From NCBI GenBank assembly GCA_965205845.1, contig CBDBIG010000005.1, forward strand, positions 372,001 to 436,000: a DNA stretch of 64,000 bases, written 5' to 3'. Source of the DNA: CBDBIG01 sp965205845 [NCBI: bacterium] (GTDB lineage Bacteria > SAR324). A program made the translations under genes and the position numbers. The notes beneath the pieces were generated by a model. The model was given only the letters and a program-made list of their open reading frames with translations. It did not search any database and had not been told where the DNA came from. Every line of letters begins with the position of its first letter. The stretch's first letter is position 1. Shown here piece after piece: positions 54,216-63,099 of the stretch.

Positions 54216-54968
54216 ATGAATGACAATACACTGGCATTGGTTACGGGAAGCTCGTCGGGCATTGGTAAAGCGTGCGCCACCTTGCTTTTAGAACGTGGAT
54301 GGGATGTGATTGGCTATTCTCGTAGAGCGGGGAATATTCAGCACCCACAATACACCCACGTTCAACTCGATTTAAGCAACCTCGCAGACATGGAAGCACA
54401 TTTCACCCCCACCATCGCCAACCCCCTTTACACCAGCAAACCCCGGCGGGTGGGTTTGGTAAATAACGCCGCTGTGCTTACTCCAGTGGGCACGCTCGAA
54501 AACGCACCGTTGGCAGATTTAGAGCGATGCTATCGTCTGAATGTGCTTGCCCCTCTTTGGCTTACCCATCGTTGGCTACCAAAAGCATTTCCTCAAGCGA
54601 CGTTGCGGGTGGTCCATGTGTCTTCTGGGGCAGCCAATCGGGCGGTTAGCGGGTGGGGTGCTTATTGCTCGAGCAAGGCTGCATTGTTGATGGCGGGAAG
54701 GGTCTGGGGCGAAGATAGTACCCATAACTTGCTAAAGCATGGTAACATGCAGGTTACGAGCTACGGTCCGGGGGTGGTAGATACCGAGATGCAAGCACGC
54801 ATTCGCAGCCAAAAACCCCAAAACTTTCCCGACATGGATCGGTTTTTGAGCCTATACAAACATGGTCAATTAGCCCCCCCTTCGACCCCTGGGAAAAAAA
54901 TTGTCGCCCTGCTCGAAGGTGATGCGGGGCAGGCGTATCAAGAAGAGACACAGCACATCGTGAGATAA
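54216..54968 (+). CDS. SDR-family oxidoreductase
   Basis: The protein has 250 residues from ATG 54216. The NAD(P) loop is TGSSSGIGKA, then LVNNAAVLTPVG, and the catalytic Ser-Tyr-Lys set lies in VVHVSSGAANRAVSGWGAYCSSKAA. GPGVVDTEMQ follows. The pattern is close to benzil-reductase/sepiapterin-reductase-like SDRs. Substrate unknown. The Sel1 gene follows after 13 bases on the same strand. Confidence 0.88.
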   Translation: MNDNTLALVTGSSSGIGKACATLLLERGWDVIGYSRRAGNIQHPQYTHVQLDLSNLADMEAHFTPTIANPLYTSKPRRVGLVNNAAVLTPVGTLENAPLADLERCYRLNVLAPLWLTHRWLPKAFPQATLRVVHVSSGAANRAVSGWGAYCSSKAALLMAGRVWGEDSTHNLLKHGNMQVTSYGPGVVDTEMQARIRSQKPQNFPDMDRFLSLYKHGQLAPPSTPGKKIVALLEGDAGQAYQEETQHIVR

Positions 54969-54981
54969 AAATACCATCGCC

Positions 54982-55593
54982 ATGAAAAACACGACCCCTT
55001 TTTTAAAGCCCACACGTGTGTTGCTGTTGCTGGGCGGTGTCGCCATGTTGCTCATTCCTGTTGTCGAGGGGGTCATGCCTTCGGATGCCTGGGCTCAGGT
55101 GCTGTTTCCCACCGAGAAAACCAAAGCCATTATAAGCAAAGCAAAAGCGGGCGATGCCGGTGCACAAACCGCTCTGGGCCAGCTGTACTATTTTGGGGAG
55201 GGGGGGGTGAAACTAAGCCACGAGACCGCCCGTGCATGGTACCAAAAGGCCCTTTCACAAAATAGCGCAAGGGCAAAATATGCTTTAAGTGGCATGTATT
55301 TTCGTGGTGAAGGCGGTGAGAAAGACCACAAAAAAGCCTACGCTCTCGCCTTAGAAGCAGCCCAGCAAGGCCTGCAAGAAGCTCAGCTGAATGTGGGTAA
55401 AAAACTAAGCCGTGGCGATGGCGTACAGCGCAACCTTGTGCATGCCCATGCATGGCTCACATTGGCTGCCGAGAATGGATCCCTACTGGCTTATGGGCTA
55501 AAAGTCGACCTTGCCAAAAGCATGGCGACCAAACAACTGCAGCAAGCGACCAAACTAGCCGATGTATGGCGGGAATTGGCTAAAGAAAAGTAA
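54982..55593 (+). CDS. Sel1-repeat protein, exported
   Basis: The protein has 203 residues with an N-terminal hydrophobic signal (VLLLLGGVAMLLIPVVEGVM, then AWA). Four Sel1-like repeats follow: AGDAGAQTALGQLYYFGEGG, then ARAKYALSGMYFRGEGG and two weaker ones. Such proteins are periplasmic scaffolds or regulators. It may be co-transcribed with the SDR gene. Confidence 0.85.
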   Translation: MKNTTPFLKPTRVLLLLGGVAMLLIPVVEGVMPSDAWAQVLFPTEKTKAIISKAKAGDAGAQTALGQLYYFGEGGVKLSHETARAWYQKALSQNSARAKYALSGMYFRGEGGEKDHKKAYALALEAAQQGLQEAQLNVGKKLSRGDGVQRNLVHAHAWLTLAAENGSLLAYGLKVDLAKSMATKQLQQATKLADVWRELAKEK

Positions 55594-55746
55594 ATCCATT
55601 TGGTTGCCAATATCTAGCGGACAACGGCTCTTTTTTGCTTGCTGTTATGCAATGCTCCTGCCTTTAAAAAAAAAGCCTTTGCCCATGGTGCATCATGTTG
55701 GCATTTATTTAAAAAAGCACCCCATAGATTGCACCGCGGTGAACGC

Positions 55747-57057
55747 ATGAAAAAAAAACTTAGCCTGTTTGTCACCAGTTTTGAAACGCGCAATACCGTA
55801 CTGTTTTTGTTGGCTTGCACCTTAATTGCCCTGCCACTTATTGCAAAGCACCTGCACGATACAGAGCAACTGTTGCTCGACAATCTTTCAACACAATTGG
55901 CTTTGGTGGCCGCGCAAGGCAAAACGGAATTCTCCGCTGCCGAGATAGAGAAATTAAGTACCACCTTTACCCCTAATAGCCCCAGTTATAAAAAGGCCGT
56001 GCAAGTGTTGGCCAGTTTAGAAACCCGCTATGCCATTGCCAATGCCGCATTGCTTAAGCGCTTACCCAGCCAGCGTTTTGTGTATCTTGCAGATGGTAAA
56101 GCGAACTTTGGCCTTAACCAAGCGGTGAGTTCGCATGTGTCTTTTCCAAAAACCGAACAAGTCGCCAACGCGGCTTGGCAGGCACAAAAGCGCAGTACGG
56201 TTCATTTGTTTGAGAGTGGCGAAAACCGCTGGTTTCAGGTGTACAACCCTATAAAGTACGGGCACAAAGTGGTGGGTATGCTCATGATTACCCAGTTTAC
56301 CACCGCCATTGATTCCAACATTGCGCACCGCAAACTGCGTTATTTATTGGCATCACTGGTGGCAACCATGATTTTGGGTACGTTATTTTGGGCGCTCATG
56401 CGCTCACAAAAGCGGCGTAGGGTACACGTGGAAACAATCCCCACCCCGCAAGTTACACCTGCATACCAAAATGTTCTTACAAAAAACGAGGTAGGCGTTA
56501 CCCCGCTGCGTATTGCCCTGGAACATGAACGCACCAATTTGCTACAAGAGGCTAAAATGTTTGGCAAAACCTTACACGTTTCCATTCAAGAACATGGTAG
56601 TGTCTGGATTTCAAATCGCGCTGTGGCTCTCGTGCAATCTGTATTGCACCCTTTGTTCGAAAATGCTTTACATCATGGGGTAAGCACCGCCAAACTGGGT
56701 AAGGTAAGCATTGATATATACCCCCGCGAACAAGGGGCGTTAGTGTGCATTGGTGACAATGGTGATGGCGTGGATTTTAAGCGCATTCGGGCGGTGGCGC
56801 TGCAGCAAAATTTATTGGGCAGCGAAGCCGAAGGGATTCCTCAACGCTTGCTTGAATTGCTGTTTGACCCAGGCATTCACCCTAACGACACACGAGACCA
56901 AAATCTGGAAAGCATGCCTCATTATATGTCAGGATTGGCCTCTGTGAAAAAGAAACTCGAGGACATTGGGGGTAAATTAAAACTGGTGAATACAGCAAGG
57001 GTCGGCACCATGGCACAGGTTTTTTTGCCCCGTCAAGTACTTTCCAATGCGGACTAA
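55747..57057 (+). CDS. Membrane sensor with CheA-type ATPase domain
   Basis: From the ATG at 55747 the protein is 436 residues. Two spans (TVLFLLACTLIALPLIA and LLASLVATMILGTLFWAL) bracket a periplasmic region of about 190 residues. The cytoplasmic end is a GHKL ATPase most like CheA: HPLFENALHHGV (N box), IGDNGDGVDFKRIRAVA (G1), LLFDPGIHP, SGLASVKKKLEDIGG (G2-like) and GTMAQVFLP. No phospho-acceptor His box, dimerisation helix or HPt is visible. It is then either a transmitter that uses another protein's HPt or an ATPase without kinase role. An HTH-EIIA gene follows at about 90 bases. Confidence 0.7.
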   Translation: MKKKLSLFVTSFETRNTVLFLLACTLIALPLIAKHLHDTEQLLLDNLSTQLALVAAQGKTEFSAAEIEKLSTTFTPNSPSYKKAVQVLASLETRYAIANAALLKRLPSQRFVYLADGKANFGLNQAVSSHVSFPKTEQVANAAWQAQKRSTVHLFESGENRWFQVYNPIKYGHKVVGMLMITQFTTAIDSNIAHRKLRYLLASLVATMILGTLFWALMRSQKRRRVHVETIPTPQVTPAYQNVLTKNEVGVTPLRIALEHERTNLLQEAKMFGKTLHVSIQEHGSVWISNRAVALVQSVLHPLFENALHHGVSTAKLGKVSIDIYPREQGALVCIGDNGDGVDFKRIRAVALQQNLLGSEAEGIPQRLLELLFDPGIHPNDTRDQNLESMPHYMSGLASVKKKLEDIGGKLKLVNTARVGTMAQVFLPRQVLSNAD

Positions 57058-57144
57058 CCCCCTTACCAAACTTACGACACTACGCGTCCGTTAGAACCCC
57101 ATGGTTCGAATACGATAACCATTGTTTACGTGTATTTTTGACCG

Positions 57145-57855
57145 ATGCCATCTCCCTCACAAAAAACAGTCACAGCCCTTATTTCCTTTAGCGATGCCGC
57201 CAAAACGTTGCGTGTGCCCGAACAAACTCTGGCACGCTGGCTACGCCAAGGGGTGCTAACCGCGCCCGTGCACTATCGCCAACAAGAACGCTATTTGGAA
57301 AAACATGCCTTTACCCGTTGGGCACACTCCCACCGCATGGACGAGATAACGCGCCCTGCCCATGCACTGCCTTTTGAGAACACCCATGCCATTAGCCTTA
57401 AAACGGCATTAATCCGCGGCGGGGTGTACTACAGTGTAAAAGGGGGTAACGTAGAGCAGGTGTATGCGAATTTGGTAAACGCTTTGCCCATCGAAGGCGA
57501 AAATGAAACCACCGAAATCACGCAACGTGAGGCATTGTTAAACGGTTTGGTACACCGAGAAAGGTTACGTTCGACGGCCATTGGGAAGCAAGTGGCCTTG
57601 CCCCACCCCGCAACCCCCCAAAACTGGGGCTTTGGGGGGTATGCTGCCAGCATTGCCTTTTTAAACCGTGAAGTTCCTTGGAAAGCCTCTGATGGGCAGC
57701 CCATTCAATTGTTGTTGGCTTTGTTTCCCACCACCATTCAAGAACACATGCAACTTATCTCCGATGCTCACAAATTGGCAACCAATCCCCCTTTTTTAGA
57801 CCTCATTCATTCCCCCCCTAAGTTCGATACCCTGTTGGCAATGGTAGGTTCATGA
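57145..57855 (+). CDS. Helix-turn-helix protein with PTS EIIA(Ntr)-like domain
   Basis: The protein has 236 residues. Residues about 10-60 form an excisionase/MerR-like helix (ISFSDAAKTLRVPEQTLARWLRQG). Residues about 80-236 are a PTS EIIA type-2 domain: REALLNGLVHRERLRSTAIG and the phospho-His in VALPHPATP. It lacks EIIB and EIIC, as PtsN does. Its last codons overlap the ClC gene start as ATGA, so the two are translated together. A control of ion flux by PTS phosphate state is a fair inference. Confidence 0.85.
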   Translation: MPSPSQKTVTALISFSDAAKTLRVPEQTLARWLRQGVLTAPVHYRQQERYLEKHAFTRWAHSHRMDEITRPAHALPFENTHAISLKTALIRGGVYYSVKGGNVEQVYANLVNALPIEGENETTEITQREALLNGLVHRERLRSTAIGKQVALPHPATPQNWGFGGYAASIAFLNREVPWKASDGQPIQLLLALFPTTIQEHMQLISDAHKLATNPPFLDLIHSPPKFDTLLAMVGS

Positions 57856-59585
57856 ACTTCCCTTTTTTTCGGCATTCAGCCAACCCACTGCCCCACCTTG
57901 AAGTAAACCAGCGCTCACGCGAGCCCGCTTTGCTGATGGCGCTCTCTGTACTGGTCGGTTTGGCAAGTGGCGTTTCCGCTATTTTGCTTTCCAGTGCCGT
58001 CCATGCAGTGATTCGATGGCTGCAACAAAACCCGTTAGACTGGTGGGTTATTTTTTTGCCTGGCCTCGGCGCCATGCTCTCTGTGCTATTTTTGCATCGC
58101 CTGGGTGAACGCGGTGGTCATGGCGTGCCCGATCTCATTCATTCGGTATTGTTCAAAGGCGGTGCACTGCCCAAACGGTTGATGTATACGCGCTTGGTTT
58201 CCAGTTTTCTAACGGTGGGCTCAGGAGGATCGGCAGGGTTAGAAGGGCCCATCGCCACCAGCGGTGGCGCGATTGGGAGTTCGATTGGTAACGCGTTTCA
58301 TTTTAACGAGCGCAGAAGGACCTTGCTTGTGGGTTATGGCGTTGCAGGAGCGGTGGCGGCGATTTTTAATGCACCCCTTACGGGAACCATGTTTGCTTTG
58401 GAGGTCATTTTGGGCGAATGGAGCACGGTGGCCGTGCTGCCTACCTTCGTTTCTGCCGTGTCAGCCACCCAAGCAAGCCGCATTGTGCTAGGCAATGTAA
58501 CCACATTCTCGCACCCCATTTTTACCTTTTCCACCCCTGATCTTCTGGCTTGCATTCCGCTTGGGATTGTCACCGGTGTGGTATCGACTTTGTTTCAATG
58601 GTGCTTAAGCCAATCCGAATATGCGTTAAACAGGGTCAATTTTCCCGCTTGGGGCAAGGCAGCTCTAGGAGGGATTGCCGTTGGGGCGATTGGTCTCCAA
58701 CTCCCAGGGGTGCTGCACGATGGCTATGACACGATTCGCCAGTTTTTAAATGGCATCCAATCCTTTGACATGTTGTGGGTGATTGGCTTTTTGGTGGCTA
58801 AATTTGTAGCCTGCATCCTCACTTTAAGCAGCGGAGGTTCGGGCGGTGTCTTTGCGCCTTCTTTGGTATTGGGCAGTGCTACGGGCTACGGTTTTGGTTT
58901 GGCGATGCGCGCCTTATTGCCCACACTGGGCAAGGCATCTCCCCAGTCCTTTGCCTTGGTGGGTATGGCAGGCATGGTTTCTGGCCTTATGCATGCGCCA
59001 CTGACAGGCATGTTTTTGGCATTGGAAATTACCAACAGTTACAACCTCATCTTACCCTTGATGATTGTCTCGGCAACCGCCATTGTCGTGAGTCAAACGT
59101 TTCAATCCGGTTCGATTTACACCCATGAAATGATCCGTAAAGGGGAATTCACGCGACGCGGTTCGGATATTCACCTGCTCAACACCATGACCCCAGGAGA
59201 ACTGGTTGACCCAGAGGATATCGTGCTCCATGAGGGTACTTTGCTTGAGGAATTTGTCGAGCATTTTAAACACGCCAAGCGCAATGTGTTTCCCGTGCTC
59301 GATTCGAAACAGCATTGGCTTGGGGTGGTCCAATTAGACGATATCCGCCCTTACTTATTTGATAAACACCTGTATTCCATCATTACGATGGGCAGCGTGA
59401 TGCATAGCCATTTGCCGCGCATTATGGCGGATGAAAGTGCGAGCTCTGCCATTCAAAAATTCGAATCGAGCGGTGCTTGGGCATTGCCCGTAGTGCACCA
59501 AACCAATGTTTATATCGGAATGATGTCTAAATCGACCTTGTTCGACCGCTATCGCCGCGAACTAATCGTGCACACCGAGGGCTAA
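57852..59585 (+). CDS. ClC-family chloride channel/antiporter with CBS domains
   Basis: The protein has 577 residues. ClC signatures are GSGGSAGLEGPI, GGVFAPSLVLG and the pseudo-symmetric halves with about eleven hydrophobic helices. The gating position in the GxEGP-type block reads GLEGP, so the Glu is kept. A pair of CBS domains occupies about residues 440-577 (LVDPEDIVLHEGTLLEEFVE, and VMHSHLPRIMADESASSAI), which often bind adenine nucleotides. Starts in the ATGA overlap with the HTH-EIIA gene. Confidence 0.92.
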   Translation: MNFPFFRHSANPLPHLEVNQRSREPALLMALSVLVGLASGVSAILLSSAVHAVIRWLQQNPLDWWVIFLPGLGAMLSVLFLHRLGERGGHGVPDLIHSVLFKGGALPKRLMYTRLVSSFLTVGSGGSAGLEGPIATSGGAIGSSIGNAFHFNERRRTLLVGYGVAGAVAAIFNAPLTGTMFALEVILGEWSTVAVLPTFVSAVSATQASRIVLGNVTTFSHPIFTFSTPDLLACIPLGIVTGVVSTLFQWCLSQSEYALNRVNFPAWGKAALGGIAVGAIGLQLPGVLHDGYDTIRQFLNGIQSFDMLWVIGFLVAKFVACILTLSSGGSGGVFAPSLVLGSATGYGFGLAMRALLPTLGKASPQSFALVGMAGMVSGLMHAPLTGMFLALEITNSYNLILPLMIVSATAIVVSQTFQSGSIYTHEMIRKGEFTRRGSDIHLLNTMTPGELVDPEDIVLHEGTLLEEFVEHFKHAKRNVFPVLDSKQHWLGVVQLDDIRPYLFDKHLYSIITMGSVMHSHLPRIMADESASSAIQKFESSGAWALPVVHQTNVYIGMMSKSTLFDRYRRELIVHTEG

Positions 59586-59663
59586 AAAGCCTTGGCATTT
59601 GCCTTAGGTTTTTGTAGGGTCACGCGTGCTTTGTTGACAATGCATAATAGAAGCGAAATAGAT

Positions 59664-61061
59664 ATGTTATCCTCATCTAGCCCCCGCACTTCTGCCTTGT
59701 TAACGCTATGTGATGCACACGATGGCTGCGATTCCAGCATGCTCAAGGCCTATTTAAACCAAACCCACAACTTGACTTTGGCATTGGTCGAAAACCTTAG
59801 CGATGCCGAGTGGATGTGCTCGCCTCTTGAAATTGTGAACCCGCTGCGCTGGGAAATAGGCCATATTGCCCATTTTTACGAACGCTTTTTACTTAAAGAG
59901 CTCCGCCTGCTCAAAGAGCCGTTTGTTCCCAACGCTGCTTTGCTTTACAATTCTTTTATTCGCCAGCGCCTCGAGCGCTGGGATGTAACCCTGCCCAGCC
60001 CTAGCAACACCCTAAAATACCTAAACCACGTACACGAGCACGTACAAGAACTGCTGAGCAAGCCGCGGATGAGTACCTACGAAGCCTATCTCATGTTATT
60101 GTGCATTCATCACCAAAGTATGCACAATGAAACCATGGTGTACACACGCCAAACTTTGAACCAAACCCTCCCAAAATGCTTATTGCAACCATCCTTGCAC
60201 CCTCACCACGAGACCGACTTGCAAATAGCCAAAAACCAGGGCCTGTTTGACGATATTGAGGTAGAGCGTTGTTTGTATTGGATAGGCGCATGGGAGGATG
60301 GCCATTTTGTTTACGACAACGAGAAATGGGCCCACCCCCTTCCTGTCAATCCATTTGCCATTTCGCGCAGCCTGGTTACCAACGCCCAATTTACAGCATT
60401 TGTAGAAGACAAAGGCTATGCAACAAGCCGGTGGTGGTGCGAGCAAGGCTGGAAATGGCGCTTGAAGAATCAGCGCAATCACCCCATGCATTGGAGGCAA
60501 GATCAAGACCAGTGGTGGCAAAATCATTTTAATGCATGGCGCCCACTACCCCCTTTAACCCCTGTTGTGCACGTCAATTGGTATGAGGTAACCGCGTATT
60601 GCCGTTGGGCCAAACGGCGCTTGCCCACCGAGTTGGAATGGGAATGTGCCGCCAGTGCTCTCCCTCAACATGAGGAAGGTTTTGGACGGCAAAAACTACG
60701 CACCCCCTGGGGTAACACCCTTTTTGAGGCCGAGAAACCTCAGTTGGCAAACCTCAATGCATATATCGCCGACTGCACCGATATTACACAACACGCTCAA
60801 GGCGAAAGCCCCTTGGGTTGCCGCCAAATGCTAGGCAATGTGTGGGAATGGACAGCCTCTTCTTTTTACCCCTATCCTGGGTATCAGCTCGACCACCCCT
60901 ACCGTGAATATTCTGCGCCTTGGTTTGGGGATCATTTTGTACTGCGTGGTGGCGCGTGGTGCACGGCTGCCCCTTTGATGCGTAACACGTTGCGCAATTT
61001 TTACAGACCCCATCGCTCTGATATTTTTGCAGGCTTTCGTACCTGCGCGCTTTCGACTTAA
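59664..61061 (+). CDS. egtB: Ergothioneine biosynthesis sulfoxide synthase-like protein EgtB
   Basis: From the ATG at 59664 the protein is 465 residues; upstream frames begin at a TTG or weak ATG. The N-terminal DinB-like domain has EIGHIAHFYE and CIHHQSMHNETM, giving the iron-binding His triad. The C-terminal sulfatase-modifying-like domain has ISRSLVTNAQFTAFVEDKGY, VVHVNWYEVTAYCRWAKRRLP, GNVWEWTASSF and RNFYRPHRSDIFAGFRTC. EgtB joins a thiol to hercynine using O2. EgtD, the methyltransferase, is not in the window, so the substrate may come from elsewhere or differ (ovothiol-type relatives look alike). Downstream is a triple repeat. Confidence 0.9.
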   Translation: MLSSSSPRTSALLTLCDAHDGCDSSMLKAYLNQTHNLTLALVENLSDAEWMCSPLEIVNPLRWEIGHIAHFYERFLLKELRLLKEPFVPNAALLYNSFIRQRLERWDVTLPSPSNTLKYLNHVHEHVQELLSKPRMSTYEAYLMLLCIHHQSMHNETMVYTRQTLNQTLPKCLLQPSLHPHHETDLQIAKNQGLFDDIEVERCLYWIGAWEDGHFVYDNEKWAHPLPVNPFAISRSLVTNAQFTAFVEDKGYATSRWWCEQGWKWRLKNQRNHPMHWRQDQDQWWQNHFNAWRPLPPLTPVVHVNWYEVTAYCRWAKRRLPTELEWECAASALPQHEEGFGRQKLRTPWGNTLFEAEKPQLANLNAYIADCTDITQHAQGESPLGCRQMLGNVWEWTASSFYPYPGYQLDHPYREYSAPWFGDHFVLRGGAWCTAAPLMRNTLRNFYRPHRSDIFAGFRTCALST

Positions 61062-61220
61062 AAAAAGACCGCCACCTAAAAAAGCCTTGCCCGCTGCAAT
61101 CAGGTGTGCGCACCACCCGCCGAGAGGACTGCGTGGTAGCACTGAAAACGTGCTCAAACAACCACGCTAAAATAAAAACCGCACCAGGAAATACACATGG
61201 CTTGGCCACAAAAGGCACGT

Positions 61221-61508
61221 TATGGCATTTGCGCTCAGGAGATGTGCCTTACAATAGCCTTTGCTTAATGCTGGCTTTGTGTATTTTTCCGCTGGAGGTC
61301 CGCGGTAACGCCTCAATATGGCATTTGCGCTCAGGAGATGTGCCTTACAATAGCCTTTGCTTAATGCTGGCTTTGTGTATTTTTCCGCTGGAGGTCCGCG
61401 GTAACGCCTCAATATGGCATTTGCGCTCAGGAGATGTGCCTTACAATAGCCTTTGCTTAATGCTGGCTTTGTGTATTTTTCCGCTGGAGGTCCGCGGTAA
61501 CGCCTCAA
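61221..61508. repeat. 96-bp tandem repeat, three copies, from an acyl-CoA ligase 3' end
   Basis: Units start at 61221, 61317 and 61413, each TATGGCATTTGCGCTCAGGA to GGTCCGCGGTAACGCCTCA, almost identical. On the minus strand they encode the end of the ligase (RTSSGKIHKASIKQRLL, stop). The gene ends in the third copy; the first two are extra copies downstream. The plus-strand frame with three repeated blocks is a shadow. Confidence 0.97.
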
Positions 61509-63099
61509 GGCGCACAAAGCGTTTAGGGCGTTTTTCAGGGGAGAGTACCTGACGGCAATAGCGCCTAAGTGCATCAGAATTTGGCATGTTATCACCCGCC
61601 TTACCTTGCCATACGCACACCACCACTTCTCCCCAATCCGCATCAGGCAGGCCTAACACCGCTACCTCTTCAACCCCTTTCATCTGCGCGAGTGCTTTTT
61701 CTACCTCCAAAGGGTACACCTTCACCCCACCGCTCATAATGCATTCAATCGCGCGCCCCGCCAAGGTGTAAAACCCTTGAGAATCACAGCGCGCCAAATC
61801 GCCTGTACGCCCCCAGCCTTGCCCATACGAAAAGTACGCCGCAGTGGCTGCATCATCCTTATGATATCCATTCATCATATAAGGAGTGCGTACCACCAGT
61901 TCACCCACCTCTCCCAAAGCCACCCGTTCACCCTCAGGTGACACCAACTTTACTTGAGAGAACAAATCGGGACGCCCGATGCTATCGGGTCGTAAATCAT
62001 GCTCGTGGTCATGCAAGCCAAGGCAGTATCCAGCCTCGGTTTGCCCAAACCCTTGAAAGAGTTTGACCCCACCAAAACACTGCCTTAGTTTTTGAATACA
62101 TTGGGTTTGAATGGATGCCGCCCCATACACAATGCTACGCAACTGGGTGCGAACGATTGAAGGTTTGGTTTGCAATAAGCGATAAAGCATGGTGGGGACC
62201 GCAGGCAAACAGCGAATGGCTTGGGTGGTTAGCAAGTGCCAAAATTGTTGCGCTGAAAATTGTGGGCACGCAAACACACACGCACCCGACAAAGGTACAC
62301 TAACCCCAATTAGCCATTGGGCAAATTGATGATGGGCGGGGAGAGCACTGAGCAAGGTGTCCCCAGGTTGCAAACCGAGGTTTACACTGTGCACCAAGCC
62401 TTGAGCAATTTTAGCGCGATGACTAATGCGTACTCCTTTGGGTGTGCCTGTGGCACCACTGGTGTATAGCATCTGAAACGGCGCGGCAGGGTCTAAACTC
62501 TCGGCTAAAGGAATGCACGATTGCGTCTGTGTTTCATCCCCTAAAGCGAGCCATTTCTCCCAACCCACACAGCGCTCTGGCAAGGTAGGTAGGCTTGAAT
62601 TTTCCAAGTTTTTATTGGCGTCCCTCGCAGCATCTAAAAAGCTGGCAGGCAGCACCACTACCCGCTGAATCTCTACCCATTCAGGCAAGCAAGCCTGGAC
62701 CAAGGAAAGTTGTTGGGCATTGACCAACAGCAGTTGGACGCCGCTATGCTGGCAAAAGTGGGTCATTTCGGGTTGGGTTAATTGGGGGGATGCATGGGCT
62801 GCAACCATCCCTGCCAGGGCCGCGCCATATTGAAAAGCCCAGCGTTCGAAACCCGCATAAGCCACCACTCCCACGCTAGCATTAGGTGACAGTTTGCTTG
62901 CCAGCAGGGCAGCTGCCACTTGGCGCGCCAGCGTGTGGAGTTGTCCATAGTTGTAAACGCTGCTAAGCGTACGCCAGCATGGCCAATTGGGGCTGATGGA
63001 CGCACGTTTCTCGAGCAGTTGCCCAATGCGTAAGTCGGCAAAGCCACTGGTTAGTGCATGAGGTACTTGCGTTACATTGCCTGGCTGTGCATGCACCAT
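61441..63099 (-). CDS. AMP-dependent acyl-CoA synthetase/ligase
   Basis: The protein has 552 residues of the ANL superfamily. Blocks are QMLYTSGATGTPKGV (P-loop), FGQTEAGYCLG, GRTGDLARCDSQ, and the catalytic Lys in RTSSGKIHK at the end. It activates an acid as acyl-AMP and moves it to CoA or a carrier. Substrate is not clear. The C-terminal 22 codons are present three times in the DNA (tandem repeat). The LolA-like gene is just upstream on the same strand with no gap, so the two are coupled. Confidence 0.9.
   Translation of the reverse strand: MVHAQPGNVTQVPHALTSGFADLRIGQLLEKRASISPNWPCWRTLSSVYNYGQLHTLARQVAAALLASKLSPNASVGVVAYAGFERWAFQYGAALAGMVAAHASPQLTQPEMTHFCQHSGVQLLLVNAQQLSLVQACLPEWVEIQRVVVLPASFLDAARDANKNLENSSLPTLPERCVGWEKWLALGDETQTQSCIPLAESLDPAAPFQMLYTSGATGTPKGVRISHRAKIAQGLVHSVNLGLQPGDTLLSALPAHHQFAQWLIGVSVPLSGACVFACPQFSAQQFWHLLTTQAIRCLPAVPTMLYRLLQTKPSIVRTQLRSIVYGAASIQTQCIQKLRQCFGGVKLFQGFGQTEAGYCLGLHDHEHDLRPDSIGRPDLFSQVKLVSPEGERVALGEVGELVVRTPYMMNGYHKDDAATAAYFSYGQGWGRTGDLARCDSQGFYTLAGRAIECIMSGGVKVYPLEVEKALAQMKGVEEVAVLGLPDADWGEVVVCVWQGKAGDNMPNSDALRRYCRQVLSPEKRPKRFVRLEALPRTSSGKIHKASIKQRLL

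Noticed and set aside
61221-61508. Regular repeat that resembles a CRISPR-type array
   Set aside because: The 96-bp units are contiguous with no unique spacers, and they encode the end of the acyl-CoA ligase on the minus strand.
61106-61552. Plus-strand ORF of 148 aa with three repeated blocks
   Set aside because: It is the antisense of the tandem copies of the ligase 3' end and has no independent support.
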